A stretch of DNA of 27,559 bases from Holophagaceae bacterium UBA1801 (GCA_002319925.1 DCFP01000039.1:1-27559), one strand, 5' to 3'. Shown: positions 14,923 to 22,757, counted from the first letter of the stretch. The notes: generated by a model from the sequence alone, not told the origin. Numbers and translations: made by a program.

Positions 14923-15417
14923 ATGACCCGTCAGCACCCCAGAAAGATCAAGCTCAACGCCCGCAGAGTCGAGCAATTGGCAGCCGAAGGACTCTCTCAA
15001 GCTCAGATTGCACATATGCTAGGCGTTTCACCCGATACATTGACGGCGCGTAAACAGGATTCGCCCGTCATTGCAGCAGCGCTAAACAAAGGGCGAGTAA
15101 AGATCGTTCACGAGCTGGTCAACCTCCTGGTGGAGCAAGCCAGAGCTGGCAACGTGGCCGCGAACATCTTCGCCTTGAAGAACTTGGCTGGCTGGAAGGA
15201 CCGCGTGGAACTCACGGAAGGCGATGGAACACCTCAGCCGCTCATCATCGCCCTACCTGGATACGTGCCGGAACAACCCAAGGACATCACGCCGGTTGAG
15301 GACGTGGAAGTTGTGGACGAACCGCTTGAACATGAGCGGCCAACGCTCAAATCATCCGCGCAAATTAGCAATGGATCATTGCAAATTCCTGATAATTCAG
15401 GAGAACAAAGCGCCTGA
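14923..15417 (+). CDS. terS: Terminase small subunit-like protein, 164 aa
   Basis: DNA-recognition subunit that would start packaging with the large terminase. ATG 14923 follows GGAGGGG (14910-14916). Residues ~12-45 hold a clear helix-turn-helix (VEQLAAEGLSQAQIAHMLGV followed by SPDTLTARK), then a helical oligomerisation region (KIVHELVNLLVEQARAGNVA). WKDRVELTEGDGTPQPLII follows; this 'gWkdr.e...' ending is typical of HTH-type small terminases and related phage regulators. The C-terminus is acidic and disordered. The gene stands before the large terminase and after the repeat cluster. A phage transcription regulator of the same HTH class is the alternative. Confidence 0.72.
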   Translation: MTRQHPRKIKLNARRVEQLAAEGLSQAQIAHMLGVSPDTLTARKQDSPVIAAALNKGRVKIVHELVNLLVEQARAGNVAANIFALKNLAGWKDRVELTEGDGTPQPLIIALPGYVPEQPKDITPVEDVEVVDEPLEHERPTLKSSAQISNGSLQIPDNSGEQSA

Positions 15418-15422
15418 ATTCA

Positions 15423-15450
15423 TGAAACCCAGTCTTCATGCGGGTTTTCA
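15423..15450 (+). terminator. Weak terminator-like hairpin between terS and terL
   Basis: AAACCC (15425-15430) pairs with GGGTTT (15442-15447), followed by a short T-rich stretch. It lies 6 bases after the terS stop and may separate terS from terL expression. Confidence 0.35.
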
Positions 15451-15558
15451 CGTATGAACGAGGTTACATAATTGCCAATATCGAAAGTCACCATTCTTTT
15501 GTGTTGAATTGATTGATCTTAATCATCGTTCAAAATTCGCACCCGTCAAGAGGAACCC

Positions 15559-16797
15559 ATGCTCGTTTCCACCCCATCCCCGATCATCCTTTCCGATCCC
15601 CAAGCTGAGATCTTCCGTTCCAAGGCCCGCTTCCGTGTCGCATGTTGTGGCCGTCGTTTCGGGAAGACTCACCTTGCCGTTGCAATGGCTCTAAAGAAGG
15701 CCCTGGAGGCTCCAGGACGCGTCGTTTGGTTCGTGGCCCCCTCCTATCGCCAAGCCGAACAGATCGCCTGGAAGATCCTCCAGAGGCTCATCCCGCCAGG
15801 TAATCGCGCGAAGAAGGATGAGACCGATCTTCGTGTGGAGTTCCTGAACGGCTCCATCATCGCCCTTCGTGGTGCCGATAACTTCGACAGTCTGCGCGGT
15901 GTGGGCTTGGATGGCGTGGTGATGGACGAATACGCAGATATGGCCCCGGAGGCATGGTCTGAAGTGATTCGTCCCGCTCTCTCCGACCGCCAAGGATGGG
16001 CATTGTTCATCGGCACGCCGAAAGGCTTCAATGCCTTTCATGTGCTGTGGACACAGGCCCACATCCTGGATGGCTGGGAGGCGTTCCAGTTCACGACGCT
16101 GCAAGGCGGCAGAGTTCCGCCCGAAGAGATCGAAACAGCCCGTGCAGAACTGGACCCTCGCACATTCAGACAGGAGTATGAGGCCAGCTTCGAGAGCATG
16201 TCCGGCCTGGTCTACTGCAACTTCAACCGGAAGGTGCACATCCGCGAAGATCTGAAGGACACCGGTGGCACGATTCTTACCGGGCTTGATTTTAATATAA
16301 CTCCCATGAGTGCTGTAATTGGATCTCGCGTTGGGGATCAGTTTCACATCTGGGACGAGATCAGCCAGCCCAACAGCAACACCCAGCGCATGGCCGATGA
16401 ACTGAAGCGCCGTTTCCCAGATCGCAAGATCAACGTCTACCCGGACCCCTCCGGCAACTCCCGGAAGACAAGCGCGGGCATTGGCCAGACGGACTTCGCC
16501 ATCCTGCGCGCGGCAGGGTTTCGTGTTATCGCCCCGCCCAAGGCTCCCAACGTCACGGAGCGAGTGAATGAGGTGAACGCGCTCTTCGAGAACGCCAAGG
16601 GAGAGCAGCGCCTTTTCATCCACAAGCGTTGTCAGAAGCTCATCCACTGCCTTGAGGGCCTGACCTACCGGGAAGGCACAGACGAGCCTGACAAGCGGCT
16701 GGGACTGGACCACCTACCGGATGCACTGGGCTATGCGGTTCATTCTGAGTTCCCGCTGGTGTCCCGGAAAGTCACATGCAAAGAACTCCGCCTTTAG
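15559..16797 (+). CDS. terL: Terminase large subunit, 412 aa
   Basis: Motor ATPase and nuclease that packages phage DNA into proheads. ATG 15559 has AAGAGGAA just upstream. The ATPase domain shows Walker A GRRFGKT (residues 31-37), adenine-motif region VVWFVAPSYRQAEQ, Walker B GVVMDE (D123, E124) and coupling motif FIGTPKG (150-156). The RNase H-like nuclease domain shows the first Asp243 in LTGLDFNITP, Asp296 in VYPDPSGNSR and the final Asp pair in DHLPDALGYA (384-388). All catalytic residues appear intact. The length is compact but full. No portal or capsid gene follows, which would be normal for a complete phage, so it could act on a helper's procapsid or be a relic. Confidence 0.92.
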   Translation: MLVSTPSPIILSDPQAEIFRSKARFRVACCGRRFGKTHLAVAMALKKALEAPGRVVWFVAPSYRQAEQIAWKILQRLIPPGNRAKKDETDLRVEFLNGSIIALRGADNFDSLRGVGLDGVVMDEYADMAPEAWSEVIRPALSDRQGWALFIGTPKGFNAFHVLWTQAHILDGWEAFQFTTLQGGRVPPEEIETARAELDPRTFRQEYEASFESMSGLVYCNFNRKVHIREDLKDTGGTILTGLDFNITPMSAVIGSRVGDQFHIWDEISQPNSNTQRMADELKRRFPDRKINVYPDPSGNSRKTSAGIGQTDFAILRAAGFRVIAPPKAPNVTERVNEVNALFENAKGEQRLFIHKRCQKLIHCLEGLTYREGTDEPDKRLGLDHLPDALGYAVHSEFPLVSRKVTCKELRL

Positions 16798-16817
16798 CCC
16801 GCTCAAGGTGTGATGCA

Positions 16818-17150
16818 GTGAGACCCGACCCCCTGGACAGCTTCCGCGAGGAACTGGTGGAATCCTTCCGCCAGATTCTCTCGGATCCATGTTTAGCGCC
16901 ATCCTTCGCGGATATGGTGGTAACAAAAATCCGGTATGGGCTTGCAGGGCAGAGTATCCCTCACATCCGATCCACACTCACCCTGGAGCGCGATGCACGG
17001 GTGGTTGAATTGCTGCGTCAGGGGCTCCCCCCGCGCACCATTGCTGCGCGCATGGAAATAGCACCCAGCACAGTTTACAGAGCAATAGAGAGGGAGCGTG
17101 AGAGGCGGAGGGCTAGAAATCCTCATACCTCCGGGCCTTGTGCTGCTTAG
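16818..17150 (+). CDS. HTH resolvase/regulator-like small protein, 110 aa
   Basis: GTG 16818 is preferred, with AAGGTG upstream. ATG 16776 would overlap terL by 22 bases. The N-terminal half is helical (LDSFREELVESFRQIL). The C-terminal half holds a helix-turn-helix of the Hin/homeodomain-like type: VELLRQGLPPRTIAARMEI then APSTVYRAIERERERRR. It ends in a strongly basic tail. It may be a second DNA-recognition or regulatory protein acting with the terminase. Its 3' end overlaps the convergent HNH-type gene by 38 bases. Confidence 0.6.
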   Translation: MRPDPLDSFREELVESFRQILSDPCLAPSFADMVVTKIRYGLAGQSIPHIRSTLTLERDARVVELLRQGLPPRTIAARMEIAPSTVYRAIERERERRRARNPHTSGPCAA

Positions 17151-17394
17151 GCACTACACCTTCGTTCTGAAAATCTCCGTTATGTCCACAGTTCAAATGA
17201 CACGATTCAGGTTCACCCGTGCACAAGATTACCGGCATATCACGGCCCTTTGCCTTGTGCGCTTCCCATGAACCCTTGCCCGATTCACGGCCACGGTTGT
17301 CATTCGTGAGGGTTTTCCCGCAGCACTCGCATCGTCCTCTCGAAACAAGCCAGGCTTTCAGGAGTTGATCTTCCGTAAATGGATCGTGAGGCAT
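17113..17394 (-). CDS. HNH-type zinc-binding nuclease-like protein, 93 aa, opposite strand
   Basis: The only minus-strand gene among the element's plus-strand genes. ATG 17394 has an excellent ribosome site GGAGGAGGG. The protein contains CECC (C-x2-C), then a Trp/His segment SWEAHKAKG and a C-terminal CTGEPESCHLNCGHNGDF. Paired Cys knuckles around a His-containing core are typical of small HNH endonucleases, and the GHN part could carry the catalytic His/Asn, though the full motif is not certain. HNH proteins encoded next to terminases are known to help packaging nucleases in several phages. Its own strand and strong ribosome site suggest independent expression, as for a moron or homing-type gene. 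Confidence 0.58.
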   Translation of the reverse strand: MPHDPFTEDQLLKAWLVSRGRCECCGKTLTNDNRGRESGKGSWEAHKAKGRDMPVILCTGEPESCHLNCGHNGDFQNEGVVPKQHKARRYEDF

Positions 17395-17489
17395 ATTTCC
17401 CTCCTCCGTTATTGGGTTGTGTTGGATAGGTGCAAACAAAGTCGCGCAACTCGCCAACATGCGCAACACCTTTTGCCGAATCTGATGGC

Positions 17490-17834
17490 ATGGATGAAAT
17501 CCGCCGCCTTAAACTCCGCCGACACCGCCGCCAAGACGCATTACAGACGCTCGTCGAAATAGACGATGTGCTGAACGTCCTGAAAAATTCCTTTGCTGAA
17601 CTCGAGCGGCTGCAGTCTCAGCCGTGGTACTTCGTTGTGTGCCCATGGCTCTGGAGCAGGTCCTTGGCGGCGATCGCTGGGCACGCCCGGAAGGCCTCCT
17701 TACTGGCGGAGATCGTCAACAGAGTTGAGACCATCCGGGCGGAATTCCATTCGCTCCGTGTTTCCGATGAACGGGAACTGCAGGTGCTCGAGTCCCTTCA
17801 ACAATCCCTCAAGACCCCCACCCCTACGAGGTAA
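17490..17834 (+). CDS. Helical hypothetical protein, 114 aa, first of a trio
   Basis: ATG 17490 is selected to give a compact protein starting MDEIRRLKLRRHRRQDALQT. The frame is open upstream to 17430 but without ribosome site. The sequence has a strong basic N-terminus, a leucine-rich helical stretch (VLNVLKNSFAELERLQ), a short aromatic segment WYFVVCPWLWSRSLAAIAGH that might touch a membrane or hydrophobic partner, and a second helix (LLAEIVNRVETIRAEFHSL). No family is recognised. It is followed after three bases by the next gene, so the trio 17490-18941 is one transcription unit. Confidence 0.5.
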   Translation: MDEIRRLKLRRHRRQDALQTLVEIDDVLNVLKNSFAELERLQSQPWYFVVCPWLWSRSLAAIAGHARKASLLAEIVNRVETIRAEFHSLRVSDERELQVLESLQQSLKTPTPTR

Positions 17835-17837
17835 ACC

Positions 17838-18071
17838 GTGAACTTTCACTACAACCTTTCCAACCCGCTCGAGCGGCTTCGTGCCCAGGTCGAGGCCCTT
17901 CCTGGCGAGTTCGCCGCCCTTCGTGAGCAGCTCGCGCCGCCGAAATACCGCGCTGAGGTGCAGCGCATCCTCACGTCTCTGGATGCCCAGGTGGACCGCT
18001 TCAAGGCCATGGGCCTGGAAGTGGAAGACCTCGAAACCAAGCTCACGGCTATTCGCGCCGGACAGGAGTAA
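17838..18071 (+). CDS. Small helical hypothetical protein, 77 aa
   Basis: Starts at GTG 17838 with GAGG upstream. Almost entirely helical, with heptad-like spacing: LERLRAQVEALPGEFAALRE, then VQRILTSLDAQVDRFKAM and VEDLETKLTAIRAGQE. It is likely a coiled-coil or helical bundle protein. Three bases separate it from the next ATG. No known family is recognised. Position before the tail gpI-like gene would fit a structural or chaperone role, which is unproven. Confidence 0.55.
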   Translation: MNFHYNLSNPLERLRAQVEALPGEFAALREQLAPPKYRAEVQRILTSLDAQVDRFKAMGLEVEDLETKLTAIRAGQE

Positions 18072-18074
18072 ACC

Positions 18075-18941
18075 ATGCTCGTTAAGCTCTCCATCCCCCA
18101 GCTCAAGGCCAAGCTCGAAGAAATGACTGCCATCGCGGACAAGATGGAGTTCCTCAACGGGAATCGGATCAAAAAGATCATCGAAATCAACACGGACCGG
18201 GACCACACTTCGGGCTGGAAGGCAACCGCTCTCGCCCCGCTGGAGAACTCGCCCGAGCTGCGGGCCCTGGCATCTCAGCAAAAGCTCCTCTGGGATGTGA
18301 TCGAAGAGCAGCGGAAGATCTGGCAGGACTCCGCTGGTCTGCTGCGTGCGGCCGTGGTGCCGGAGCGACCGGAGCGGATGGGTGTCGAAGCCTATGGCCT
18401 GGCGGTCGCTGAACTCAACTTCCTGATTACCGAGGCGGCGGCCCTCTCCGTCAATCCCGAAGCCCTGCAGGCGGCCGTGGATGCCGCTGTGTTGGCCGAA
18501 AACTGGAGGCGGCTGTATGCCCTAACCCTGGGGCGAATTGACGCCCAGGGCCTCGCCCTCACGAGCACTACGTCTATAGGCCAGGTGATCGGAACGCCCT
18601 TGAGCGCCCTGCCTCTCCCTGGACGAGATGAAAGTGACGAGATCTTCTTCCAGTGCAAGCTTGCCAAACTTCGCTGTGAGGCCGTAATACTTCAACTTGA
18701 GGCTCGAGACATACTCTCTGGTCCGGGGCGAGGATGGGAACTCTCCAGCAAGACTACTCTTGCCATCGCCAACCGCGACCGCGCCAACGACATCCAGCAG
18801 CGGGACCGGCTCAGGGCTGCTCCCACTGCCCTCGAGCGTTGGGAGATTTACAAGGACGGCATCCCCGCCCTGCCTGATTTCCAAAAGAGGGTTGACGAAG
18901 CCCTTGAGCGGGTCAGAGCAATCGGATCTGAACTTCAGTAG
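18075..18941 (+). CDS. Helical hypothetical protein, 288 aa
   Basis: ATG 18075 has GGAG just upstream. A mainly helical protein with coiled-coil-like N-terminus (LVKLSIPQLKAKLEEMTAIA) and several long Ala/Leu-rich helices (LNFLITEAAALSVNPEALQA). No signal peptide, transmembrane segment or enzyme motif. Conserved-looking short motifs such as TSGWKATALAPLE and RGWELSSKTTLA do not match a family I know. It lies 24 bases before the gpI-like tail gene. Together with the two preceding genes it could form a satellite-specific structural or helper-interference module, but this is only context. Confidence 0.6.
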   Translation: MLVKLSIPQLKAKLEEMTAIADKMEFLNGNRIKKIIEINTDRDHTSGWKATALAPLENSPELRALASQQKLLWDVIEEQRKIWQDSAGLLRAAVVPERPERMGVEAYGLAVAELNFLITEAAALSVNPEALQAAVDAAVLAENWRRLYALTLGRIDAQGLALTSTTSIGQVIGTPLSALPLPGRDESDEIFFQCKLAKLRCEAVILQLEARDILSGPGRGWELSSKTTLAIANRDRANDIQQRDRLRAAPTALERWEIYKDGIPALPDFQKRVDEALERVRAIGSELQ

Positions 18942-18965
18942 TCCTAACACCAAGAGGGTGACGGC

Positions 18966-19697
18966 ATGAGCGTGGCAACAACAGCAGTCTTCCTGGATGG
19001 GGCACTGGGTGAACGGTTCGGGCATCGATTTGACCTCAACGTCCGCACCCCGCGCGAGGCCTTAACGTTCCTTTGCGCGACCTTGAAAGGTTTTCGAAAC
19101 TACCTCGCAGAGCATTCCACCCCGGGGTATCACGTCTTCGTCGGCGAAACGAATATCGGGGAAGAGGAACTGGAGTTCCCAAGCGGGCGCCAGGCCATCC
19201 GCATCATGCCCTCCGTCGAAGGCGCCGGTGGTGATGGTGGAGCCCTGAAGACCATCCTGGGCGTGGTGCTCGTGGTTGTCGGCTATGTGCTCAGTCCCTA
19301 CACGGGCGGTGCCTCGATGGCCCTTGCCAAACTTGGTGGAGCTATAGCAATCAGCGGTGTGGCCGAAATGCTGGCCCCCAGCCCCAAGATGCCCACCACG
19401 AAGATCGAGAAGGGCGCGGACGAGGCAGGGCACAGCTTCAACGGCGTGCAGAATGTGATTGCGCAGGGGCGCTGCGTGCCCGTGGCCTATGGCCGCGTGC
19501 GCATCGGTTCACTGGTGGTTTCCTCCGGAACGAGCGCGGACACCCATTTCCCGGGCGGACCTGGCGGCGGACCCTTCGGCAGTCCTGCTGGATCAAGTTG
19601 GTCTCGGATGAGCGCTGCGGGTGGTATTTCCGCCTGGCATAACGGCGGCGACGGTGATGTCACTCCATGGCTTTGGGGTGTGGATCTGAGGTCCTGA
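18966..19697 (+). CDS. Phage tail assembly protein I-like (lambda gpI family), 243 aa
   Basis: Tail-tip assembly protein of lambda-like siphophages. ATG 18966 follows AGAGGGTGACGGC. It begins with a beta-grasp-like opening (VFLDGALGERFGHRFDLNVR, then TPREALTFLCATLKGFRNYL), which is the family signature. After LEFPSGRQAIRIMPSVEGAG comes the Gly/Ala/Val-rich hydrophobic segment (TILGVVLVVVGYVLSPYTGG) typical of gpI, then NGVQNVIAQGRCVPVAYGRVRIGS, also a hallmark. The C-terminus is Gly/Ser-rich. In a phage it would be surrounded by gpK and gpJ, but neither is present here. It may help redirect helper phage tails or be a remnant. Confidence 0.85.
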   Translation: MSVATTAVFLDGALGERFGHRFDLNVRTPREALTFLCATLKGFRNYLAEHSTPGYHVFVGETNIGEEELEFPSGRQAIRIMPSVEGAGGDGGALKTILGVVLVVVGYVLSPYTGGASMALAKLGGAIAISGVAEMLAPSPKMPTTKIEKGADEAGHSFNGVQNVIAQGRCVPVAYGRVRIGSLVVSSGTSADTHFPGGPGGGPFGSPAGSSWSRMSAAGGISAWHNGGDGDVTPWLWGVDLRS

Positions 19698-19699
19698 CC

Positions 19700-19990
19700 A
19701 TGCCAAACAATCGTGAGCGAGGGAAAGCCGCTGAACGTGCTGTAGCCAAGGCTCTCGACGGCAAGCGCGTAGGCACGATGGGCGGGGAAGACGTGCACCT
19801 GGATGGCCCCTGGTCTTGTGAGGTGAAGAGCAGAAAGGCCTTCGTCGCGATGGACTGGATGGATCAAGCCACACGCAACGCACCGACCGGCAAGACGCCG
19901 ATGGTAGTGGTCCACGTGCGCGGCAAGCGGCACACGGAAGACCTGGTCATCGTGCGCATGGAAGATTGGAAGCTCACCAACCAGAATTGA
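19700..19990 (+). CDS. Hjc-like PD-(D/E)XK nuclease, 96 aa
   Basis: Small nuclease of the Holliday junction resolvase-like group. ATG 19700 lies two bases after the previous stop. The N-terminus NRERGKAAERAVAKALDGKR matches the basic GxxAER helix of Hjc and related proteins. The acidic residues Glu30-Asp31 and Asp35 precede the EVK motif (E41-x-K43) in CEVKSRKAF, giving the PD-(D/E)XK metal site with Glu12. A hydrophobic strand (MVVVHVRGKRHTEDLVIVRM) closes the fold. It could resolve replication or recombination intermediates before packaging of element DNA. Alternative: a phage anti-restriction nuclease of the same fold. Confidence 0.72.
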   Translation: MPNNRERGKAAERAVAKALDGKRVGTMGGEDVHLDGPWSCEVKSRKAFVAMDWMDQATRNAPTGKTPMVVVHVRGKRHTEDLVIVRMEDWKLTNQN

Positions 19991-20008
19991 TTGCCTTAAC
20001 TCAGTTGG

Positions 20009-20039
20009 ACTCCTCCTTTATCAGGGCCGTGGGAGGAGT
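20009..20039 (+). promoter_or_regulatory. Hairpin that hides the ribosome binding site of the 89-aa gene
   Basis: ACTCCTCC (20009-20016) is perfectly complementary to GGAGGAGT (20032-20039), with a 15-base loop. The right arm is the only ribosome site before ATG 20051. The folded RNA would therefore block translation, suggesting control of this gene and of the coupled LGWIHR gene. Confidence 0.55.
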
Positions 20040-20050
20040 ATGATTTTTCT

Positions 20051-20320
20051 ATGGAGGCATCTGTGGCCCGCCGTAGCAGATCGAACCCAGACCCAAAACC
20101 CGTGGAATCAGAGCTCACTTTGGAATTTCCTGCGGTGGAACTCCCTGCCAAAGAGATGGGAGAAATCAGAAAAAACGTTCAACAAGTTGTCGATATTGCC
20201 TGCCAGACAGAAAAAAAACTTCAAGCAATTCTCGACAAGACTTCCGATCCCGCAGCGCGAAAGGAAATCATGAAAGCGCTTCGAGCGTGCCGGGTCACTA
20301 CTAGGCTGAAGGCGAGATGA
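20051..20320 (+). CDS. Small helical hypothetical protein, 89 aa
   Basis: ATG 20051 stands 12 bases after GGAGGAG. Another ATG at 20040 in a different frame is too close to it. The first 30 residues are polar. The rest is helical, amphipathic and charged (EIRKNVQQVVDIACQTEKKL, then DPAARKEIMKALRACR) and may form a coiled-coil dimer. Its TGA overlaps the ATG of the 55-residue LGWIHR gene (ATGA), so the two are coupled. The ribosome site is sequestered by a perfect 8-bp hairpin. Function is unknown. Confidence 0.62.
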   Translation: MEASVARRSRSNPDPKPVESELTLEFPAVELPAKEMGEIRKNVQQVVDIACQTEKKLQAILDKTSDPAARKEIMKALRACRVTTRLKAR

Positions 20321-20484
20321 GAACTCAGAACAACTCCCCACGCCTGCGTTTCCGTATCGTGGCCGATGATGGCCATCATCTCGGCTGGATCCATCGTGGG
20401 ACCAAGGAAGAGGCACAGGAGACGCTTCTGATCATGTTCCCGCGTGGCGGGGCACACCTGAAATTCAGGGAAGAGGACCAGTGA
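20317..20484 (+). CDS. LGWIHR small-protein family, 55 aa, intact copy
   Basis: Short gene, ATG 20317 to TGA 20484, coupled to the upstream gene by a four-base overlap. The protein reads as a small beta-rich domain: RLRFRIVADDGHHLGWIHRG, then a helix TKEEAQETLLIM, then a strand ending in KFREEDQ. It is related to the broken copy at 5948-6109: same length, same (L/R)RF start, DGxxLGWIHR core and EEDQ end. Two copies 14 kb apart in the same window show a real protein family with conserved positions. I do not recognise it from any described family. It is the last gene before the cargo block. Confidence 0.68.
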   Translation: MRTQNNSPRLRFRIVADDGHHLGWIHRGTKEEAQETLLIMFPRGGAHLKFREEDQ

Positions 20485-20626
20485 GCTGATGATTCAACTG
20501 ATGAACTGACCGTCCACGGTGTTCATGCGGAAACGCTTAGGCATGACCGGTTTCACGCAGGTAGTCCCTATCATCACCAATTTTACCCACTTCAGGCACA
20601 CTCACGGTTGATTCGAGCAAGTAAAG

Positions 20627-20655
20627 TTGCTTTTTGCCATAGTGTCTCCTGATAA
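20627..20655 (+). promoter_or_regulatory. Possible promoter of the 587-aa cargo gene
   Basis: TTGCTT (20627-20632) and TGATAA (20650-20655) are separated by 17 bases, a sigma70-like arrangement, about 70 bases before ATG 20724. The surrounding leader is AT-rich, unlike the genes on its left. A weaker alternative lies nearer the start. Confidence 0.4.
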
Positions 20656-20723
20656 AACACCTGTTTCATTTCAATATTTAAACTAAGATTGAATTATTAT
20701 TTGACAAGGACTCTGCCTGAAAC

Positions 20724-22487
20724 ATGAATTCCCATCCAAAATTAAAAGAATTCGAGCAACAGCTTGATGCAATGCTTACCGCATTACCAAGCCGTAGTTG
20801 GGCCAGTTCGAGTGCACTTAGAATTGCGTCCGAATTGTACGAGGTTAGTGAATCAAAGGACGGGGGGAGTGGGACGGAGTTTCTAAATCATGGCTATGCC
20901 ATTCTCGCTAGCCATTTTGTATCCGGTAACGCGGGTTACCAAGCGAACGTGGTTTGTCCGGCTGATATCAAACAGCTTCTCAATGATCTTGCATTTGCAT
21001 CGCACTATTACATGATCCGTGAGTATCTTTACTACTCTTACAATGCGCCGGGCTCGATGTCCTGGACCTTCGATAAGAGGCGCGTTGAAATAAAGTTCGC
21101 GGATAAGTCGATCCCACGCCAGTTCTTCACCGTGTACAACGATCAGGCCTTTGGCTCGCAGTATCAGTTTCAAAACTTCGATCATTCCGCAGAGATTATG
21201 CGGTTGCTAGAGAATGAACCGGAAGGAGTAATAACTCCTAACTTCGAGGCGGCTTATCCACTATTACAAGCGGAAGCAAATCTCAAACTGACTGGATACT
21301 TCTCGCTAATCGCAGCTGACAGCCAAATTGATTTGGGCGGCTATAGCTACATGCAGTTCCTTAGCGTCTACAGCATGCTCCTCGCTAAAGCTCTATATCA
21401 TCGTTACCTTGCTCGAGTACAGCATGCGGTAGGCGCGATCTACATACCAGAAGGGGAGCTGCTCAATGGGATCATGGAGGATCTCGGGATCCCTTTTGAT
21501 ACTGGAAGGCGCATCCTGAAGGACCTGGTGTACGACCGTGACGCTATTACTGATCGAGTCGACGCAACTTATTTCTCATTGATTCGTGACGGAGAACCGA
21601 ATAATCAGATTGTGATGCGGCCTCATCATTTCGCCACTGCCGAAGGTTTGGTCAGCCTGCTCAGAGTGATCGCGCAAAGACGACCACAGACGTTTCTCAA
21701 TCAGGTGAGCAATGAGATTGGCCATGCTTTTGTCCGGCGTGTCAAAGCGGCGTGGGAAGTGGAAGGGTTCACTTGCCTAAACGAGGTGTCGCTTCGAGAA
21801 TTTGACCCTCAGCTTCCTGATATCGACCTACTAGTTATTTCATTCGAACCGACGCTTGGATTTGTCATCTATGTCTGTGAGCTCAAATGCCCCTTACCTC
21901 CGTGCTGGGCGAAAGATCAACTCAAGGTTCTCAACAAGGACAGCGTCTCCAAGGCATTTCGACAGGTCGAGGTGCTGCAGCGCTTTCTGCGTACCGAAAT
22001 GGGCCTTCGCTTCCTCTTGCGTGTAATTCCAAAGGAGAGTCATCCGCAATTCGATGGTTTTGTCGTGTTGCTTGATTCCTTGATCATCACGTCCGATAAC
22101 TCCGGCATGTTCTTCGGAGCAGAATCAATCAAAGTGATCAACTTTCGGACGCTTGAACGCCTACTTCGCCGATCGGACGGTGACATGGCACTAATTCAGC
22201 ATGTGCTGGCCACCTATGCCAAGCATGCCGATGAAACTCTCACCACAACTATGGTTGAATTCCAACTAGGTCCTCTTAGGGTTGCGTATGAGGGAGTCGC
22301 CAAAGGCCCGTTACTAGAATTCCCGCAAGGAAGGTGGCGTAGTTCCCCCGATCGTAATGCAATGATCGACGGTTTCATCGCAGAGGGCGCTCACCCGTTC
22401 GACGTCTTTAAGTTCCGCCCGCCAGATGTAGTTGTGATACGCACAGAACGGCCAGGTCCATCCGATTGCAGGGTGCCGGAAAATTAG
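20724..22487 (+). CDS. Large protein with PD-(D/E)XK nuclease-like core, 587 aa; candidate defence cargo
   Basis: No family is recognised with confidence. ATG 20724 follows ACAAGGA about 12 bases upstream. The first ~300 residues are mostly helical and aromatic, with no membrane segment or signal. Residues ~335-395 resemble a PD-(D/E)XK core: helix VRRVKAAWEVEGFTCLNEVS, then PDIDLLVIS with D366/D368, then strand VIYVCELKC with E386-x-K388, followed by a Lys/Gln helix (AKDQLKVLNKDSVSKAF). Spacing and hydrophobic strands fit the metal site. The C-terminal ~150 residues contain no motif that I know. It is monocistronic, separated by 270 bases from the dprA-like operon, and sits in the position where integrative elements carry defence cargo. 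Target (DNA or RNA) and trigger are unknown. Confidence 0.72.
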   Translation: MNSHPKLKEFEQQLDAMLTALPSRSWASSSALRIASELYEVSESKDGGSGTEFLNHGYAILASHFVSGNAGYQANVVCPADIKQLLNDLAFASHYYMIREYLYYSYNAPGSMSWTFDKRRVEIKFADKSIPRQFFTVYNDQAFGSQYQFQNFDHSAEIMRLLENEPEGVITPNFEAAYPLLQAEANLKLTGYFSLIAADSQIDLGGYSYMQFLSVYSMLLAKALYHRYLARVQHAVGAIYIPEGELLNGIMEDLGIPFDTGRRILKDLVYDRDAITDRVDATYFSLIRDGEPNNQIVMRPHHFATAEGLVSLLRVIAQRRPQTFLNQVSNEIGHAFVRRVKAAWEVEGFTCLNEVSLREFDPQLPDIDLLVISFEPTLGFVIYVCELKCPLPPCWAKDQLKVLNKDSVSKAFRQVEVLQRFLRTEMGLRFLLRVIPKESHPQFDGFVVLLDSLIITSDNSGMFFGAESIKVINFRTLERLLRRSDGDMALIQHVLATYAKHADETLTTTMVEFQLGPLRVAYEGVAKGPLLEFPQGRWRSSPDRNAMIDGFIAEGAHPFDVFKFRPPDVVVIRTERPGPSDCRVPEN

Positions 22488-22702
22488 TGTGTAAGCATTG
22501 TATTGAGACCAATCCCAGGCCCACTGAGATCGGAAGTCAGATCGCGACCAGGAGTCCTAACTGCGATGTAGGGCAGAGAATTGCCCTTCTCGTTTTGGAT
22601 GGTAGCTGTTGATCAGGCAAAACAAAACGTTGACGATCCGAGATTCGATCGAGACATCTGACGTAAGATGGGAGCCAAAGTGAGTAGACAATTTTCAGAG
22701 CA

Positions 22703-22730
22703 TTGCAAAAGCGAAAATTTAACGTATGAT
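22703..22730 (+). promoter_or_regulatory. Promoter of the dprA-like/PRTase operon
   Basis: TTGCAA (22703-22708) and TATGAT (22725-22730) are 16 bases apart, with an AT-rich spacer. A start near 22737 would give a short leader before GGAGGAG and ATG 22758. This also argues against the longer frame beginning at 22668. Confidence 0.6.
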
Positions 22731-22757
22731 GTTAGATGTCAACCAACGGAGGAGCCG

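Noticed and set aside
14681..14926. Open frame of 81 codons across the GTTGTCA repeats
   Set aside because: Its codons are dictated by the repeats, it overlaps the helicase end, and has no ribosome site.
20040..20273. Open frame starting at ATG 20040
   Set aside because: The start lies one base after the ribosome site and the frame overlaps the better supported 89-aa gene.
22668..22757. 30-residue N-terminal extension of the DprA-like protein
   Set aside because: No ribosome site there, and the likely promoter lies inside this segment.
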